Assembly: GCA_025060395.1 (NCBI GenBank)
Contig: JANXCC010000002.1
Coordinates: forward strand, 228,234-292,233
Direction of reading: 5' to 3'
DNA length: 64,000 nt
From: Candidatus Bipolaricaulota bacterium
GTDB lineage: Bacteria; Bipolaricaulota; Bipolaricaulia; RBG-16-55-9; DRXL01
Below, piece by piece: positions 25,340 to 36,512 of this stretch. Position numbers and translations under genes: made by a program. Under the pieces are notes generated by a model. The model ran no database searches and was not told the origin of the DNA. It saw only the letters and a list, made by a program, of their open reading frames with translations. Position 1 is the stretch's first letter, and every line of letters starts with the position of its first letter.

Positions 25340-26363
25340 GGTTGTTGTTCTCGTTGCATTCGGCGACTTGGTCCTTGCTGTCGGCTATGACGGTCAGTAT
25401 GTAATTCCCTGCTGTGATGACTTGGGTGGTGCTGGCCTGTTCGCCGGCTCGTGGGGCCAAAGGTGATGTTGTGGCTTCAGCGATCAGTTGCGAGTTGAGC
25501 AGAAACGCCGTTGTCGTCGGCACGGGCACGGTAGCAGTGCCGATGTTTTCGACATAGGCTCGGGGCTTGAGTAACCAGGCGTAGGGCGAGATCTGCGAGA
25601 TATCGGTATAAAGGTGGCGGATGGTCAAATCAGGACAGCCGGTGGGGGACATTGCGATACTATAGATAGCATGGGCGATAGCGCGCGCGGCGCGGCAGCG
25701 CAGTTTAATGAGGGTAGGATCACCGCTGAACGTCGGCATAAGCTGTGCCTCCTCGACCTCCCAGCGCACGAAGCGATAGCTCTTCCCCTCATAAGAGACT
25801 TGAAGGCTGGCCTGCAACAGCACATCGGTGACGGTGTCGAAGGTGCGCACAAAGGGGGTCACACCCCCGCCATCTCCCAGGATATCTAAGGGACGCACAT
25901 CGATGAAGATCCCAGCAAGATACTCTCCAAGGCTGTCTTGAGTGTCTACGGCGACAGTGCATAGCTCGGCGGGCTGGGAGCGGTAGACCGCTTGGACGCG
26001 CGCGTTTGTGATGAACGGCAGCTGCCCCGCGCGCAAGCGCAGCTGCTGTGGCGCTTTTGAGTAGGGCTCGCCGTTAAAATCCCACCGATCGAAGTAGTGT
26101 AAGGCTTGGTGGACACCGCACGTATTGAGCTGTCTGGAGAGTGCTTGGAGCGTTACTACTGCTCCGAGCGGAACGGAGATCGTCACGGGGCGTCCCGAAT
26201 AGACGCGTCCGTTAATCAAGATCACGGCGTTCTCGCAGGTCGCGCTGACCTCAAGGTCAAGAGTTTTAGTTTGAGCCGGAGCTAAGAGTGTCGGTCCGAC
26301 TAAGAGTCCGAGCAGAAGCAGGCCCCACAGGCTTAGCTGAATCTTTCTAGCAGCGGCGCACAT
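25311..26363 (-). CDS. Secreted protein with C-terminal CARDB-like domain
   Basis: 350 residues. A signal peptide (about 1-31, ending LLAPAQT) is followed by three beta-rich segments. The last (about 240-350) is a CARDB-type domain with the signature DQVAECNENNNLKETIVQV, an adhesion-like fold common in surface proteins of deep-branching bacteria and archaea. The middle segment contains paired cysteines. No catalytic motif is seen. The 3' end overlaps the aminotransferase gene by 29 nt tail to tail. It lies upstream of no obvious partner and may be an exported binding or surface protein. Confidence 0.75.
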   Translation of the reverse strand: MCAAARKIQLSLWGLLLLGLLVGPTLLAPAQTKTLDLEVSATCENAVILINGRVYSGRPVTISVPLGAVVTLQALSRQLNTCGVHQALHYFDRWDFNGEPYSKAPQQLRLRAGQLPFITNARVQAVYRSQPAELCTVAVDTQDSLGEYLAGIFIDVRPLDILGDGGGVTPFVRTFDTVTDVLLQASLQVSYEGKSYRFVRWEVEEAQLMPTFSGDPTLIKLRCRAARAIAHAIYSIAMSPTGCPDLTIRHLYTDISQISPYAWLLKPRAYVENIGTATVPVPTTTAFLLNSQLIAEATTSPLAPRAGEQASTTQVITAGNYILTVIADSKDQVAECNENNNLKETIVQVP

Positions 26364-26388
26364 AAGAGCTACCCCTCCTTCAAACTCA

Positions 26389-26811
26389 TTAAATATCTAA
26401 TACGCACTCGACTCGGATTCCGTCGGGCTGCTGAAGCACGCGGAGATGATTGTATGTGACGGCTTTGACATCTATGCGTGGATCATGGCGCATCCGATCA
26501 AGAGGCTCCCCCGCGATCTCTCCCTGGAGAATGAAGCCATTGGTGTGAGGCCTGATATCTACACGAAATTCTGAGAAGACACAGCCAGTACGGTCGCGCT
26601 CCAAGATGAGTCTGTTGAGCCAGTCCGCCAATAGTAATTCTAAAGACTCTGCCCTAAGCTCGACAGGGATTGTCCTTTGGGGTCGTACTGCGTCGATGTT
26701 GACCATGAGGGCGAAGAGCGCGCGAGCGGCCTCAGCCCACGCTTCTGAGACCGTTGCTCCCCACGCACGGATCCCGACCTCCGCCGTCACGTCAAAATAC
26801 TCAAAGGGCAT
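26389..26811 (-). CDS. Archease
   Basis: 140 residues, full length for the family. MPFEYFDVTAEVGIRAWG gives the conserved Asp and the start of the fold. ALFALMV, LLLADWLNRLI and the end VKAVTYNHLRV with the final VECVLDI complete the pattern. Archease promotes guanylylation and multiple turnover of the RNA ligase RtcB in archaea and bacteria. No rtcB lies in this window, but rtcA and thpR do. It overlaps thpR by 11 nt and ends the pyrB-pyrI-thpR-archease string. Confidence 0.93.
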   Translation of the reverse strand: MPFEYFDVTAEVGIRAWGATVSEAWAEAARALFALMVNIDAVRPQRTIPVELRAESLELLLADWLNRLILERDRTGCVFSEFRVDIRPHTNGFILQGEIAGEPLDRMRHDPRIDVKAVTYNHLRVLQQPDGIRVECVLDI

Positions 26812-27344
26812 AGGCGAACTCCCAGGTCGCTCGAGGGGTGTAGACTGCGCCTCCAGGGGAGAGTTGGCTTTCCATGAGCGTCAAGTGAGTGATCGGCGCG
26901 CGGCACGCAAAGGGCTCAATCCGCGAGAATAGCTGAGCAAGCTCCCCTAAGCGCGTCCCGCGCTCGTCCTTAATACGCCCTACCGTTACATGAGGGATGA
27001 AGTGTGGTTCGGCTTCAAAGCCCATCGTCAGCAGTGCTTGCTCGAGACGTTTGTGCAACACGAGAAGAGCTTGAGGAACTTGGCTGGTGCCGATCCAGAG
27101 GACCCGGGGACGCCGGGCGTTGGGGAACGCCCCCACGGTATCGAACAAGAGCTCAAATCTCTGCACTGATGCAGCGACTTGAGAGCCAATGGCTTTCAAA
27201 GCCTCGAGGGTAGTCGGTGCGACTTCACCGAGGAATTTCAAGGTGACATGGAAATTTTTCGCGGGCACCCACGTCACACGCGTCTCCAGAGCACGAAATT
27301 GTCGAGCGATCCTGTCGAGTTCTGCTTGGACGGCCTCAGGGAGC

Positions 27345-27367
<23 letters not shown>
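26801..27367 (-). CDS. thpR: RNA 2',3'-cyclic phosphodiesterase
   Basis: 188 residues. The 2H phosphoesterase pair is complete: FHVTLKFLGE (first HxT) and PHVTVGRIKD (second HxT), about 85 residues apart, with the family start RLFYCCELPEAV. ThpR opens 2',3'-cyclic phosphate ends of RNA to give a 2'-phosphate and can ligate tRNA half-molecules in vitro. It overlaps pyrI by 23 nt and archease by 11 nt, so all are made from one message. Together with archease and RtcA it points to handling of RNA with cyclic-phosphate ends. Confidence 0.93.
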
Positions 27368-28753
<1,386 letters not shown>

Positions 28754-28762
28754 CTAGCAAAG

Positions 28763-28791
28763 ATTATAGCCATGGCTACCCCGCAGAGCAA
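28763..28791 (-). promoter_or_regulatory. Candidate promoter of pyrB-pyrI-thpR-archease
   Basis: On the minus strand: TTGCTC (28786-28791), 17-bp spacer and TATAAT (28763-28768). The predicted leader is about 18 nt, too short for an attenuator. Confidence 0.6.
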
Positions 28792-28803
28792 ATCATAGCA
28801 GCC

Positions 28804-28832
28804 TTGAAGGCCCGGAAGACTTTCTCTATACT
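28804..28832 (+). promoter_or_regulatory. Candidate promoter of the cytochrome c gene
   Basis: TTGAAG (28804-28809), 17-bp spacer and TATACT (28827-28832), followed by an AGGGTGAT ribosome binding site before ATG 28865. It stands back to back with the pyrB promoter. Confidence 0.6.
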
Positions 28833-28864
28833 GTGGCTATCTACAATGTATCTAGGGTGATACG

Positions 28865-29620
28865 ATGAGAGGCGAGCGTCGGTACGATTGGCTTTTGGGG
28901 CTGGCTCTCTTCTTGGGACTTGGAGTCTTAGCGTTTCAAGGGATTGCCTTGGTGCAGAGCTTCTGGCACATGCCTGGGGTGCGTGCAGAGGAGACGCACA
29001 CACCTTCGCCGCTTGCTCAGCTTGATCGTCTGGAGCGTGGCAAGCTCGTCTTCCAGGCCGCAGGATGCCTGTCGTGTCACTTAGCGCGATTAGAACCGGG
29101 TGGCCCGCTGGTGGGCTTCCCCATTGGACCTAGTTTGAGTAACGTTGGGATGCGTCGGGACGAACGATGGCTGCGGGAACACTATATTAATCCGCACAAG
29201 CTCATCCCCGGTAGCAAGATGAACTCCTATGCGTATCTGCCTAGCGACGAGCTGGACGCGCTTGTTGCGTATGTGAAGAGCTTTACGCCGACTTATGAGC
29301 CAGCTGAGGAACCTAAGCTGGTCATCCCGGAGCGCTTCACGCAAGAGCAAGTCGAGCGCGGCAAGGCACTCTTTGCAAGCCAAGGCTGCGTAGGTTGTCA
29401 TATGATCGGCAAAGCTGGGGGCGTTATCGGCCCAAATCTAACGCGCGCAGGCGCCCACGGGCGCACTGACCAGTGGCAGCTTCAGCACCTCAAAGACCCG
29501 CTCTCGGTCTACGTAATTGGGCCAACGGATGGGATCCCCTGGCCGATGCCGCGTTATAACACTCTCTCCGATGAAGACTTGTGGGCGTTGGTCGCCTATC
29601 TGCAGAGCTTACGCGAATGA
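28865..29620 (+). CDS. Membrane-anchored diheme cytochrome c
   Basis: 251 residues. One N-terminal transmembrane helix (about 10-32) anchors two cytochrome c domains outside the membrane. The heme sites are CLSCH (about residue 64) and CVGCH (about 177). Likely axial methionines are in [10 protein letters not shown] and WPMPRYN. Each domain ends with an [10 protein letters not shown]- or [10 protein letters not shown]-type helix. This is electron transfer to a terminal oxidase or another acceptor, and it implies heme c maturation elsewhere in the genome. It resembles FixP/CcoP tandem cytochromes, but no oxidase genes adjoin. Its 3' end overlaps carB by 25 nt. Confidence 0.9.
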   Translation: MRGERRYDWLLGLALFLGLGVLAFQGIALVQSFWHMPGVRAEETHTPSPLAQLDRLERGKLVFQAAGCLSCHLARLEPGGPLVGFPIGPSLSNVGMRRDERWLREHYINPHKLIPGSKMNSYAYLPSDELDALVAYVKSFTPTYEPAEEPKLVIPERFTQEQVERGKALFASQGCVGCHMIGKAGGVIGPNLTRAGAHGRTDQWQLQHLKDPLSVYVIGPTDGIPWPMPRYNTLSDEDLWALVAYLQSLRE

Positions 29621-32600
29621 AACTCTTCCAGGGCGCTTATGCGTAACATACCCGTTTGCAGCGTCCTGATCGCGTCGATCAGCGCTTGCGCTCCCTCAAG
29701 AGTGGTCACGTAGGGCACACGATACTTGATAGCTTCGATACGGATGAGTGCTTCGTCTTGATGGGCACGCTTCCCCGATGGTGTGTGAATAACGAGATGA
29801 ATCTGCCCGTGTCGGATCGCCTCGGCGGCGTTGGGGTGGCCTTCGCCGATCTTGTTGATGATTGTGACGGTGAGGCCCGCGTGCCGCAGAACTTGGGCCG
29901 TGCCGCGCGTCGCAAGGATAGCAAAACCTAGATCGGCTAATGCTCGCGCGATGGGCACAATAGCAGATTTCTCTCGATCGTTGACGCTGATGAAGACCGT
30001 CCCTGCTGTGGGCAGCCGGCTCTTGAGGCTAAGTTGGGTCTTAGCGAATGCTTCGCCAACGGTCCTGCCTGATCCCATCACCTCGCCAGTGCTCTTCATC
30101 TCTGGGCCCAGGACCGGATCGACTAAGAATCTATCGAATGGGAAGACTGGGGCTTTGACGTGAAAGCCCTTGACTTGTGGTTCCTCTGCGAATTCCAGCT
30201 CTCGAAGGGATATGCCGACCATGACTTGGGCCGCGATCTTGGCCAGAGGCACACCTGTCGCCTTACTGATGAACGGCACGGTGCGCGATGCGCGTGGGTT
30301 CACTTCTAGTACATAGAGCTTCTCGTTCTGCACAGCACATTGGACATTCATCAGTCCGACGACGTGGAGCCGCTGGGCAAGCTTCTGGGTCACAGTGCGC
30401 ACTTCTTCGAGGATCTTGGCGCTTAAGGTGAAGGGCGGCAGCACGCCGCAGCTATCTCCCGAATGGATACCCACGCGCTCGATGTGCTCCACGATGCCCC
30501 CAATGACGCAGTCCTGGCCATCAGCGACGGCGTCGACGTCGAGCTCGATCGCGTCCTGGAGAAATTCGTCAATCAGCACAGGATGCGCCGGCGAGACGCG
30601 GACCGCTTCTTCTATATAGCGCTCTAGATCGCTCTCATCATGGCAGAGCGCCATCGCCCGACCTCCCAATACGTAGCTAGGCCGCACCAACACCGGAAAG
30701 CCCAGGTCCGCGGCAACGCGCAGCGCCTCCTCCGCTGAGCAAGCGATAGAGCTACGCGGACGCCGGATGCCAAGCTCGTCTAAGATCGAGGCGAACTTCT
30801 TGCGATCTTCCGCGAGATCTATGCTCTCGGGGCTGGTGCCCCAGATAGGGACGCCATGCGCTTGCAGAGCGAGCGCTAAACTCAGCGGCGTCTGCCCCCC
30901 AAACTGCACAATCACCCCATCGGGCCTCTCCAGCTCAATAATATTTAAGACGTCCTCTAAAGTGAGCGGCTCACCATAGAGCTTATCTGAAGTATCATAG
31001 TCTGTCGAGACTGTTTCGGGGTTGCAGTTAATCATGAGGACTTCATAACCCAGCTCGCGCAGAGCGAACGCCGCATGACAGCAACAATAATCGAATTCGA
31101 TTCCCTGACCGATTCGGTAGGGGCCACCCCCGAGGACAATCACCTTCTTGTTCGAGGTCGGGGCGGCTTCGCACTCGTCGGCCTCGTAGGTCGAGTAGAG
31201 ATAGGGCGTTTGCGCTTCAAACTCGGCCGCACACGTATCTACTTTCTTATAGACCGGACGAATTCCATACTTTAAACGTGTCGCCCGCACGGCTGACTCG
31301 GAAGTTCTGAATATTTTCGCCAACGTAGCGTCGGAGAAGCCGTAACGTTTCGCCTCCCTCAGCAGGGCTCCAGGGATATTGTCGAGGTTATACAGACGTA
31401 ACTTCTTCTCCAAATGCGCGATCTCCTCCATCTGAGCGAGAAACCACGGGTCTATACTCGTCCAACGAGCAAGCTCTTCGATAGGGATGCCTGCCTGCAA
31501 CGCGCGATAGAGAGAGAAGATTCTCAAAGGATGGGGACGCTCTAGCTGCTCCCGAATCACCTCGGGAGCGAGCACACGCTCGACATCACCCCCAAGGCCC
31601 GTCTGGCCAAGCTCCAGCGAGCGAATCGCTTTTTGCAGGGCTTCTTTGAACGTACGCCCCAGCGCCATCACCTCGCCGACGGAGCGCATCTGCGTTGTCA
31701 GGGTCACGTCCGCGCCGGGGAATTTCTCAAAATTCCATCGAGGGATCTTGACAACAACATAGTCGAGGGTCGGCTCGAAGCTCGCTGGGGTCTTCTGTGT
31801 GATCTCGTTAGGTAGCTCGTCGAGCGTGTAGCCGACGGCGAGCTTGGCCGCGATCTTGGCGATGGGAAAACCTGTAGCTTTGGAGGCCAGCGCTGAGCTG
31901 CGACTGACCCGGGGGTTCATCTCGATGACGAGCATCCTACCGTCATGGGGCTTGACAGCAAATTGGATGTTGCTACCTCCTGTTTCCACCCCAACGACGC
32001 GCATCACCGTAATCGCCCAGTCGCGCATCTGCTGATACTCCCTATCCGTGAGCGTCTGTACTGGCGCAACAGTGATCGAATCCCCAGTGTGGACGCCCAT
32101 GGGGTCCAAATTCTCTATCGAGCAGATAATCACGACGTTGTCATTGCGATCACGCATCACTTCTAGTTCGAACTCTTTCCAGCCAATCACGGATTCTTCA
32201 AGTAAGACTTCGTGTACCGGGCTCAGCTCTAGGCCGCGCTGCACGACTCTGCATAGCTCCGCTTCGGAGTGGGCAACGCCGCTGCCTTCGCCTCCGAGCG
32301 TAAACGACGGGCGCACCAACACGGGATAGCTGAGGTTTCGTGAGAGCTGGAGGGCCTCCTTAAGGGAACGCACCAGGCCTCCTGGAGGCACGGCTAGCCC
32401 TGCCTGCTCCATCGCCTCTTTGAAGAGCTGTCTATCTTCAGCGATCTCGATAGCCCGCTGTGATGCACCGATCAGCTCGACGCCGTAGCGCTCTAGGACG
32501 CCAGCACGCGCCAGCTCCACGGCGAGATTCAATGCGGTTTGACCGCCTACGGTCGGTAAGAGCGCCTCAGGGCGTTCACGCGCGATGATCTTCTCTATGA

Positions 32601-32817
32601 CCTCTGGGACGAGCGGCTCGATATAGATGCGCGAAGCGCTCTCTGGATCGGTCATAATCGTCGCGGGGTTGTTATTGACGAGAATGACATCATATCCCTC
32701 CTGGCGCAGGGCTTTGCACGCCTGGCTGCCAGAATAGTCAAACTCTCCGGCCTGGCCAATCACGATTGGCCCTGAGCCGATCACTAAAATCTTTCTTAGA
32801 TCCGTGCGCTTTGGCAT
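29596..32817 (-). CDS. carB: Carbamoyl-phosphate synthase large subunit
   Basis: 1073 residues, full length. Two homologous ATP-grasp halves: [19 protein letters not shown], then [18 protein letters not shown] and [19 protein letters not shown] in the first; [34 protein letters not shown] and [19 protein letters not shown] in the second. The C-terminal MGS-like domain ([17 protein letters not shown] onward) binds allosteric effectors such as UMP. It makes carbamoyl phosphate for pyrimidines and arginine. The start overlaps carA by 22 nt; the 3' end overlaps the cytochrome gene by 25 nt. Confidence 0.97.
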   Translation of the reverse strand: MPKRTDLRKILVIGSGPIVIGQAGEFDYSGSQACKALRQEGYDVILVNNNPATIMTDPESASRIYIEPLVPEVIEKIIARERPEALLPTVGGQTALNLAVELARAGVLERYGVELIGASQRAIEIAEDRQLFKEAMEQAGLAVPPGGLVRSLKEALQLSRNLSYPVLVRPSFTLGGEGSGVAHSEAELCRVVQRGLELSPVHEVLLEESVIGWKEFELEVMRDRNDNVVIICSIENLDPMGVHTGDSITVAPVQTLTDREYQQMRDWAITVMRVVGVETGGSNIQFAVKPHDGRMLVIEMNPRVSRSSALASKATGFPIAKIAAKLAVGYTLDELPNEITQKTPASFEPTLDYVVVKIPRWNFEKFPGADVTLTTQMRSVGEVMALGRTFKEALQKAIRSLELGQTGLGGDVERVLAPEVIREQLERPHPLRIFSLYRALQAGIPIEELARWTSIDPWFLAQMEEIAHLEKKLRLYNLDNIPGALLREAKRYGFSDATLAKIFRTSESAVRATRLKYGIRPVYKKVDTCAAEFEAQTPYLYSTYEADECEAAPTSNKKVIVLGGGPYRIGQGIEFDYCCCHAAFALRELGYEVLMINCNPETVSTDYDTSDKLYGEPLTLEDVLNIIELERPDGVIVQFGGQTPLSLALALQAHGVPIWGTSPESIDLAEDRKKFASILDELGIRRPRSSIACSAEEALRVAADLGFPVLVRPSYVLGGRAMALCHDESDLERYIEEAVRVSPAHPVLIDEFLQDAIELDVDAVADGQDCVIGGIVEHIERVGIHSGDSCGVLPPFTLSAKILEEVRTVTQKLAQRLHVVGLMNVQCAVQNEKLYVLEVNPRASRTVPFISKATGVPLAKIAAQVMVGISLRELEFAEEPQVKGFHVKAPVFPFDRFLVDPVLGPEMKSTGEVMGSGRTVGEAFAKTQLSLKSRLPTAGTVFISVNDREKSAIVPIARALADLGFAILATRGTAQVLRHAGLTVTIINKIGEGHPNAAEAIRHGQIHLVIHTPSGKRAHQDEALIRIEAIKYRVPYVTTLEGAQALIDAIRTLQTGMLRISALEEFHSRKLCR

Positions 32818-33911
32818 GGGCGCGAGTTCTCTATCAGGGCAAAGAATTGGTCGAAGAGGGGGAATGCATCGTGTGGTCCCGGTGCTGCCTCGGGGTGGAA
32901 CTGCACGGCGAGGATCGGGAGCTTTTTGTGGCGAAAGCCCTCGACCGAGCCGTCGTTAAGATTGATATGCGTCAGCTCTAGGTCGGTGGGCAGGTCTCTC
33001 AAGGCGAATCCGTGATTGTGCGAGGTGATCTCGATTCTCTTGGTAATCAGGTTGTAAACGGGCTGGTTGGCACCGCGATGGCCGAATTTTAATTTATACG
33101 AGCGTGCTCCCAAGGCCAGGCCTAGGACTTGATGCCCCAAGCAGATCCCAAGGATTGGGCAACGCTCAGCCTGGATGAGCTGACAAGCTGTGCGTATGGC
33201 GTCCTTGAGAAGGGCAGGATCACCGGGTCCGTTGGAGAGCACGATGCCATCGGGTTTGAGGGAGAAGATCTCTTCGGCGCTCCAAAATGCCGGGACGACG
33301 GTGACCCTTCTGGCTCGCGCGCGCACGTGTCTAAGAAGACTGTGCTTCACACCGAAGTCGACGACGACGATATGAAACCCTTGCTCCTTGGCGGTATGGG
33401 GAGAGAGACTCTCCCCCTCGTAGGGCTCGGAGCAGCTGACTCGATAAACCCAGTTCTCCTCGGAGATTGTTGGGGTGCGGCGGGCGCGCTCGACAAATTC
33501 ATCGGGATTGCCGTCAAAACTCGAGAGACACCCGCGCATAGCACCGTGCTCGCGGATATGGCGCGTAAGCGCGCGCGTGTCCACCTCGCTCAAACCAATA
33601 ATATTCTGCTCTTTTAGATAGTGATCTAGGTCCCTCTGGCCGCGCCAGTTCGAGAATCTTTGAGAGAGCTCCCGCATAATCAGGCCACTCACCCATGGGC
33701 GAACAGACTCGACGTCTTCAAGATTAACCCCGCAATTCCCAATATGAGGGTAGGTCATGCAGACGATCTGGCCCGCATATGATGGGTCTGTAAGGATCTC
33801 CTGGTAGCCAGTCATTGCTGTATTGAAGACGACCTCGCCACAGACAATGCCTAGAGCGCCGCAAGCGCGCCCGTAAAAGATTGTGCCGTCTTCGAGAGCT
33901 AAGAGTGCCAT
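32796..33911 (-). CDS. carA: Carbamoyl-phosphate synthase small subunit (glutaminase)
   Basis: 371 residues from ATG 33911, which follows GGAGGG by 5 nt. The N-terminal CPSase domain ([35 protein letters not shown]) precedes a class I glutamine amidotransferase with [13 protein letters not shown] (nucleophile Cys) and [13 protein letters not shown] (catalytic His and Glu). It feeds ammonia from glutamine to CarB. The gene has a long leader of about 120 nt with an intrinsic terminator and a strong promoter upstream, so its expression is probably set by premature termination. Confidence 0.97.
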   Translation of the reverse strand: MALLALEDGTIFYGRACGALGIVCGEVVFNTAMTGYQEILTDPSYAGQIVCMTYPHIGNCGVNLEDVESVRPWVSGLIMRELSQRFSNWRGQRDLDHYLKEQNIIGLSEVDTRALTRHIREHGAMRGCLSSFDGNPDEFVERARRTPTISEENWVYRVSCSEPYEGESLSPHTAKEQGFHIVVVDFGVKHSLLRHVRARARRVTVVPAFWSAEEIFSLKPDGIVLSNGPGDPALLKDAIRTACQLIQAERCPILGICLGHQVLGLALGARSYKLKFGHRGANQPVYNLITKRIEITSHNHGFALRDLPTDLELTHINLNDGSVEGFRHKKLPILAVQFHPEAAPGPHDAFPLFDQFFALIENSRPCQSARI

Positions 33912-33929
33912 GAGCTCCCTCCGCAACAC

Positions 33930-33968
33930 AAAAGAAAAGGGCCAGTCCGCCTCTGTGGCGGCTGGCCC
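33930..33968 (-). terminator. Intrinsic terminator (attenuator) in the carA leader
   Basis: On the minus strand, GGGCCAG-CCGCC and GGCGG-A-CTGGCCC form a stem of 12 base pairs with a 5-nt loop and one bulge, followed by TTTTCTTT. It lies 19 nt before the carA start codon and downstream of the promoter, so unless suppressed it would stop carA transcription. Confidence 0.85.
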
Positions 33969-34041
33969 ACAAATTTCAGAAGAATACAGATGCGCTGCTG
34001 CACGGCTAGAGCTGGGTCACCTCAGGCACATATTAGGGGGG

Positions 34042-34070
34042 ATTATAGCATAGGAGACAGCTCAGGTCAA
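34042..34070 (-). promoter_or_regulatory. Near-consensus promoter of carA-carB
   Basis: TTGACC (34065-34070), 17-bp spacer and TATAAT (34042-34047) on the minus strand. The -35 box overlaps the rtcA stop codon, so carAB has its own start site directly behind rtcA. Confidence 0.85.
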
Positions 34071-35116
34071 ATGCTCCAGGGAACTACACAATGAATCTCC
34101 CAGATCCCCGCGCGCTCAGCCACCGTGAATCGCCTGCCGGTGATCTGCTCCGCGACCCAGATATTGGTTTTGACGTGATCTGTCAGCTCGGCACAGAGGA
34201 ATCTTCCGCCAAAGAGCGCCAAAAATGGGATGATCTGATCAGCCATGTGACGGTCGAGCGTCGCGCCACTGCGCAACTCGGCAAGTAGCGCTGATGCGGC
34301 TTGTTCCCCGACTCTCTCAGCAGATATCCCCCGCTCCCCTAAGGCGTCCCCCCCAAGGAGAGTCTTCTCGCAGTCCGCCCAGAGCACAACGGCTGATCCT
34401 GGCGAGAGCGTCTCGGCATAGCGCGTCTCGATCTCCAGAGAGACCCTGGGCAATTCTTGACTCAAGAGCTTGCGGGCAGCTTCTGCCTGGCGCTCGGCGA
34501 CTCTGCTCTTCTGTAAGTGATGCGAGGCCAGGGAAAGCCCGCGAATCTCTCGGAGCCGCCCTTGCTCCGAGAGATCGAAAGATTGACTAATATGGGCAGG
34601 CCCAAAGTGCGCGCGCACCCGCGCCCCGCCTTTAGGGTAGAACCCCTCACGCTCGACCTCTAGATGTCCGGGAACCCCCCAGCGACTCAGCAGAGCAAAG
34701 GTAACGTGTTCAAGAGCCGCTATCGGCGGTGCCCACTGGACGTAGGTGCCACCCCCTATGATCTCGATCGTGACAGGACGAGTGCAGCGTGCTAGGGCAA
34801 TCTGAATGGGCTGTAAAGCAAGCGCTACCGAACCAGCCGTTTCGATCTGGACCTTCAGGAGATCTATCTGGATTGGGCCGGGATGGAATTCGATCTCGCG
34901 CGAGCCAAGATACGCCCCCTCCACGCGAGCTTGGCAGAGCTGCGCAGCCGCGCGCAGGCTCGCTAGATGCTGTGCTTGAAGCCCAGGATTGGGCCGCCCT
35001 TGACGTATGTTGATCACCCTGATGGGGTGTTGTAATGCTATGGCTAGGCCCAGCCCAACTCGCAGGACTGAACCACCCCCACGAGCTCCATCGAGCACCC
35101 TTGCGCTTGCCATCAT
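34067..35116 (-). CDS. rtcA: RNA 3'-terminal phosphate cyclase
   Basis: 349 residues. The N-terminal LDGARGGGSVLRVGLGLA corresponds to the family start (D/E-G-x-x-x-G-G-G-Q/S), with RPNPGLQAQHL, the internal insert domain, and near the end DRHMADQIIPFLAL, whose histidine takes the AMP. RtcA converts 3'-phosphate RNA ends to 2',3'-cyclic phosphate through ATP, the substrate of RtcB ligation. Its usual partner rtcB is not next to it here, but archease and thpR are 7-8 kb downstream on the same strand. Two ATG codons open the frame; either could serve. Confidence 0.93.
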   Translation of the reverse strand: MMASARVLDGARGGGSVLRVGLGLAIALQHPIRVINIRQGRPNPGLQAQHLASLRAAAQLCQARVEGAYLGSREIEFHPGPIQIDLLKVQIETAGSVALALQPIQIALARCTRPVTIEIIGGGTYVQWAPPIAALEHVTFALLSRWGVPGHLEVEREGFYPKGGARVRAHFGPAHISQSFDLSEQGRLREIRGLSLASHHLQKSRVAERQAEAARKLLSQELPRVSLEIETRYAETLSPGSAVVLWADCEKTLLGGDALGERGISAERVGEQAASALLAELRSGATLDRHMADQIIPFLALFGGRFLCAELTDHVKTNIWVAEQITGRRFTVAERAGIWEIHCVVPWSI

Positions 35117-35169
35117 GCCCCTCTCTGTGATATTGTGTATCCTACTCTAGTGGGCCACGTTTGTCTAGT

Positions 35170-36480
35170 ATGTATAGCGTACGACTCCGAAGCATCTACG
35201 CGGCGGCATTGGCGGGTGTGTTGCGAGAACACCACTGGCGAATCGTCCAGCCGACCGAAGACCTTCGGCCCTATGTAGACTTGGAAGATCATTTTGCCCC
35301 GTTTGATCTCGAAGTCAGAGATCGTGAGGATCGACAAGGGGTGGTTGCCTTTGGGGATGCGGCCGCGATGTCTGCCCTGCAAGAGGTGCTCTTCGCGGAA
35401 CTGCCTGATGTCATCTGCGTGCCTGCCCCGACGGAGCTCGGCGCAATCTATCTGGGGATCGTGCACAAATGTCGCGCCCTCGGCTATGAGATCGATTTGG
35501 GGGGCGTGCTCGGCTTCCTACCCAGGACTGAACTGACCCATGTCTTAAAAAAGGGCGAGGTCATTCGCGTGCAGGTCAAAGAGATAACTCAAACCCAAGC
35601 TATCGTGACGACTCAGCTGAGCCTTGCCGGGCGATTCGTGGTGCTCCTCCAGCAGCCAGGCGTAGGCATCAGCAAGGAGATCACCGATCCTGAAGAGCGT
35701 GAGCGGCTCTTAAACCTCGGCAGAAAGTACTGCACCAACAGCTGGGGAGTGATCTGGCGTACCAGCGCCTATCGAAGAGATACTTGGGAGCTCCAAAGGG
35801 AAATCCATATCCTACAGGGCGAGCTGCCCAAGCTCGAGGACCACCCCAGCGAAGGCATCCCTGGAAAATTGCGATCGGGCCAGATGACAGTGCTGTGTGA
35901 GTTTCCCGGTGGCAGCAAACAGGTGCTCGAGCAGTGGCGCGCTCGCCTCCTTCCCGAAAGCCAAGCTCATCGACAAGATCGGGGATGGCCCCAGGTAGGT
36001 CAACTCGTCTTTATTGAGCATGGCAAGGTGCCCAGTGAGCTCAACATACTCTGGCGTGGTCGCGTAATCGCCACAAGCTCTACGAGTATTACCGTGCGTC
36101 GGGAGATCCAGGGTACGGGGCTCTATGACGGGCTCTCTATTCTTAAGGAGCCTGGGGACTACGCCGTGACGACGTTCCATTCAGGCGCCTGGCACTACGA
36201 GACGCGCTACTATTCGCGTGATGGCGCGCTCAAGGGGATCTACGTGAACATCAATACCCCTATAGAGATCTATTCTGATCGTGTACGTTACGTAGACTTA
36301 GAGATTGATGTGGTGCAGCGTCCTGGCGCACCGGCGCAGATCATCGATGAACCCAAGCTCGGGCAAATAGCCCAATATGTGAGCCCTCGCCTTGTAGAGC
36401 GGGTACGAGCTATTGCTGCAGAGTGCGCTCAGTGGCTCACTCAAGACGCCTATGGCAACGCCTCGCAGCGCCCTCTATAA
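35170..36480 (+). CDS. FAU-1-like RNA-binding protein/RNase (S1 plus DUF402)
   Basis: 436 residues from ATG 35170; a TTG lies three codons earlier. N-terminal part (1 to about 90) unassigned, then an S1-like fold (DLGGVLGFLPRTELTHVLKKG, and VIRVQVKEITQ), a linker, and a DUF402 domain near residues 290-420 (LYDGLSILKEPGDY, WHYETRYYSRDGALKGIYVN, and INTPIEIYSDRVRYVDLEID). This is the layout of FAU-1, an AU-rich RNA-binding protein of Pyrococcus related to RNase E/G and proposed to process rRNA ends. In bacteria it is unusual. It is divergent from rtcA by 53 nt. I see no clear Shine-Dalgarno sequence. Confidence 0.82.
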   Translation: MYSVRLRSIYAAALAGVLREHHWRIVQPTEDLRPYVDLEDHFAPFDLEVRDREDRQGVVAFGDAAAMSALQEVLFAELPDVICVPAPTELGAIYLGIVHKCRALGYEIDLGGVLGFLPRTELTHVLKKGEVIRVQVKEITQTQAIVTTQLSLAGRFVVLLQQPGVGISKEITDPEERERLLNLGRKYCTNSWGVIWRTSAYRRDTWELQREIHILQGELPKLEDHPSEGIPGKLRSGQMTVLCEFPGGSKQVLEQWRARLLPESQAHRQDRGWPQVGQLVFIEHGKVPSELNILWRGRVIATSSTSITVRREIQGTGLYDGLSILKEPGDYAVTTFHSGAWHYETRYYSRDGALKGIYVNINTPIEIYSDRVRYVDLEIDVVQRPGAPAQIIDEPKLGQIAQYVSPRLVERVRAIAAECAQWLTQDAYGNASQRPL

Positions 36481-36512
36481 TCTAGGAAATCACTCAAGTA
36501 GGAGGGATGTGT

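Noticed and set aside
29090-32816. Plus-strand frames of 60-110 codons across carB
   Set aside because: They are shadows of the carB coding sequence and lack starts with ribosome binding sites.
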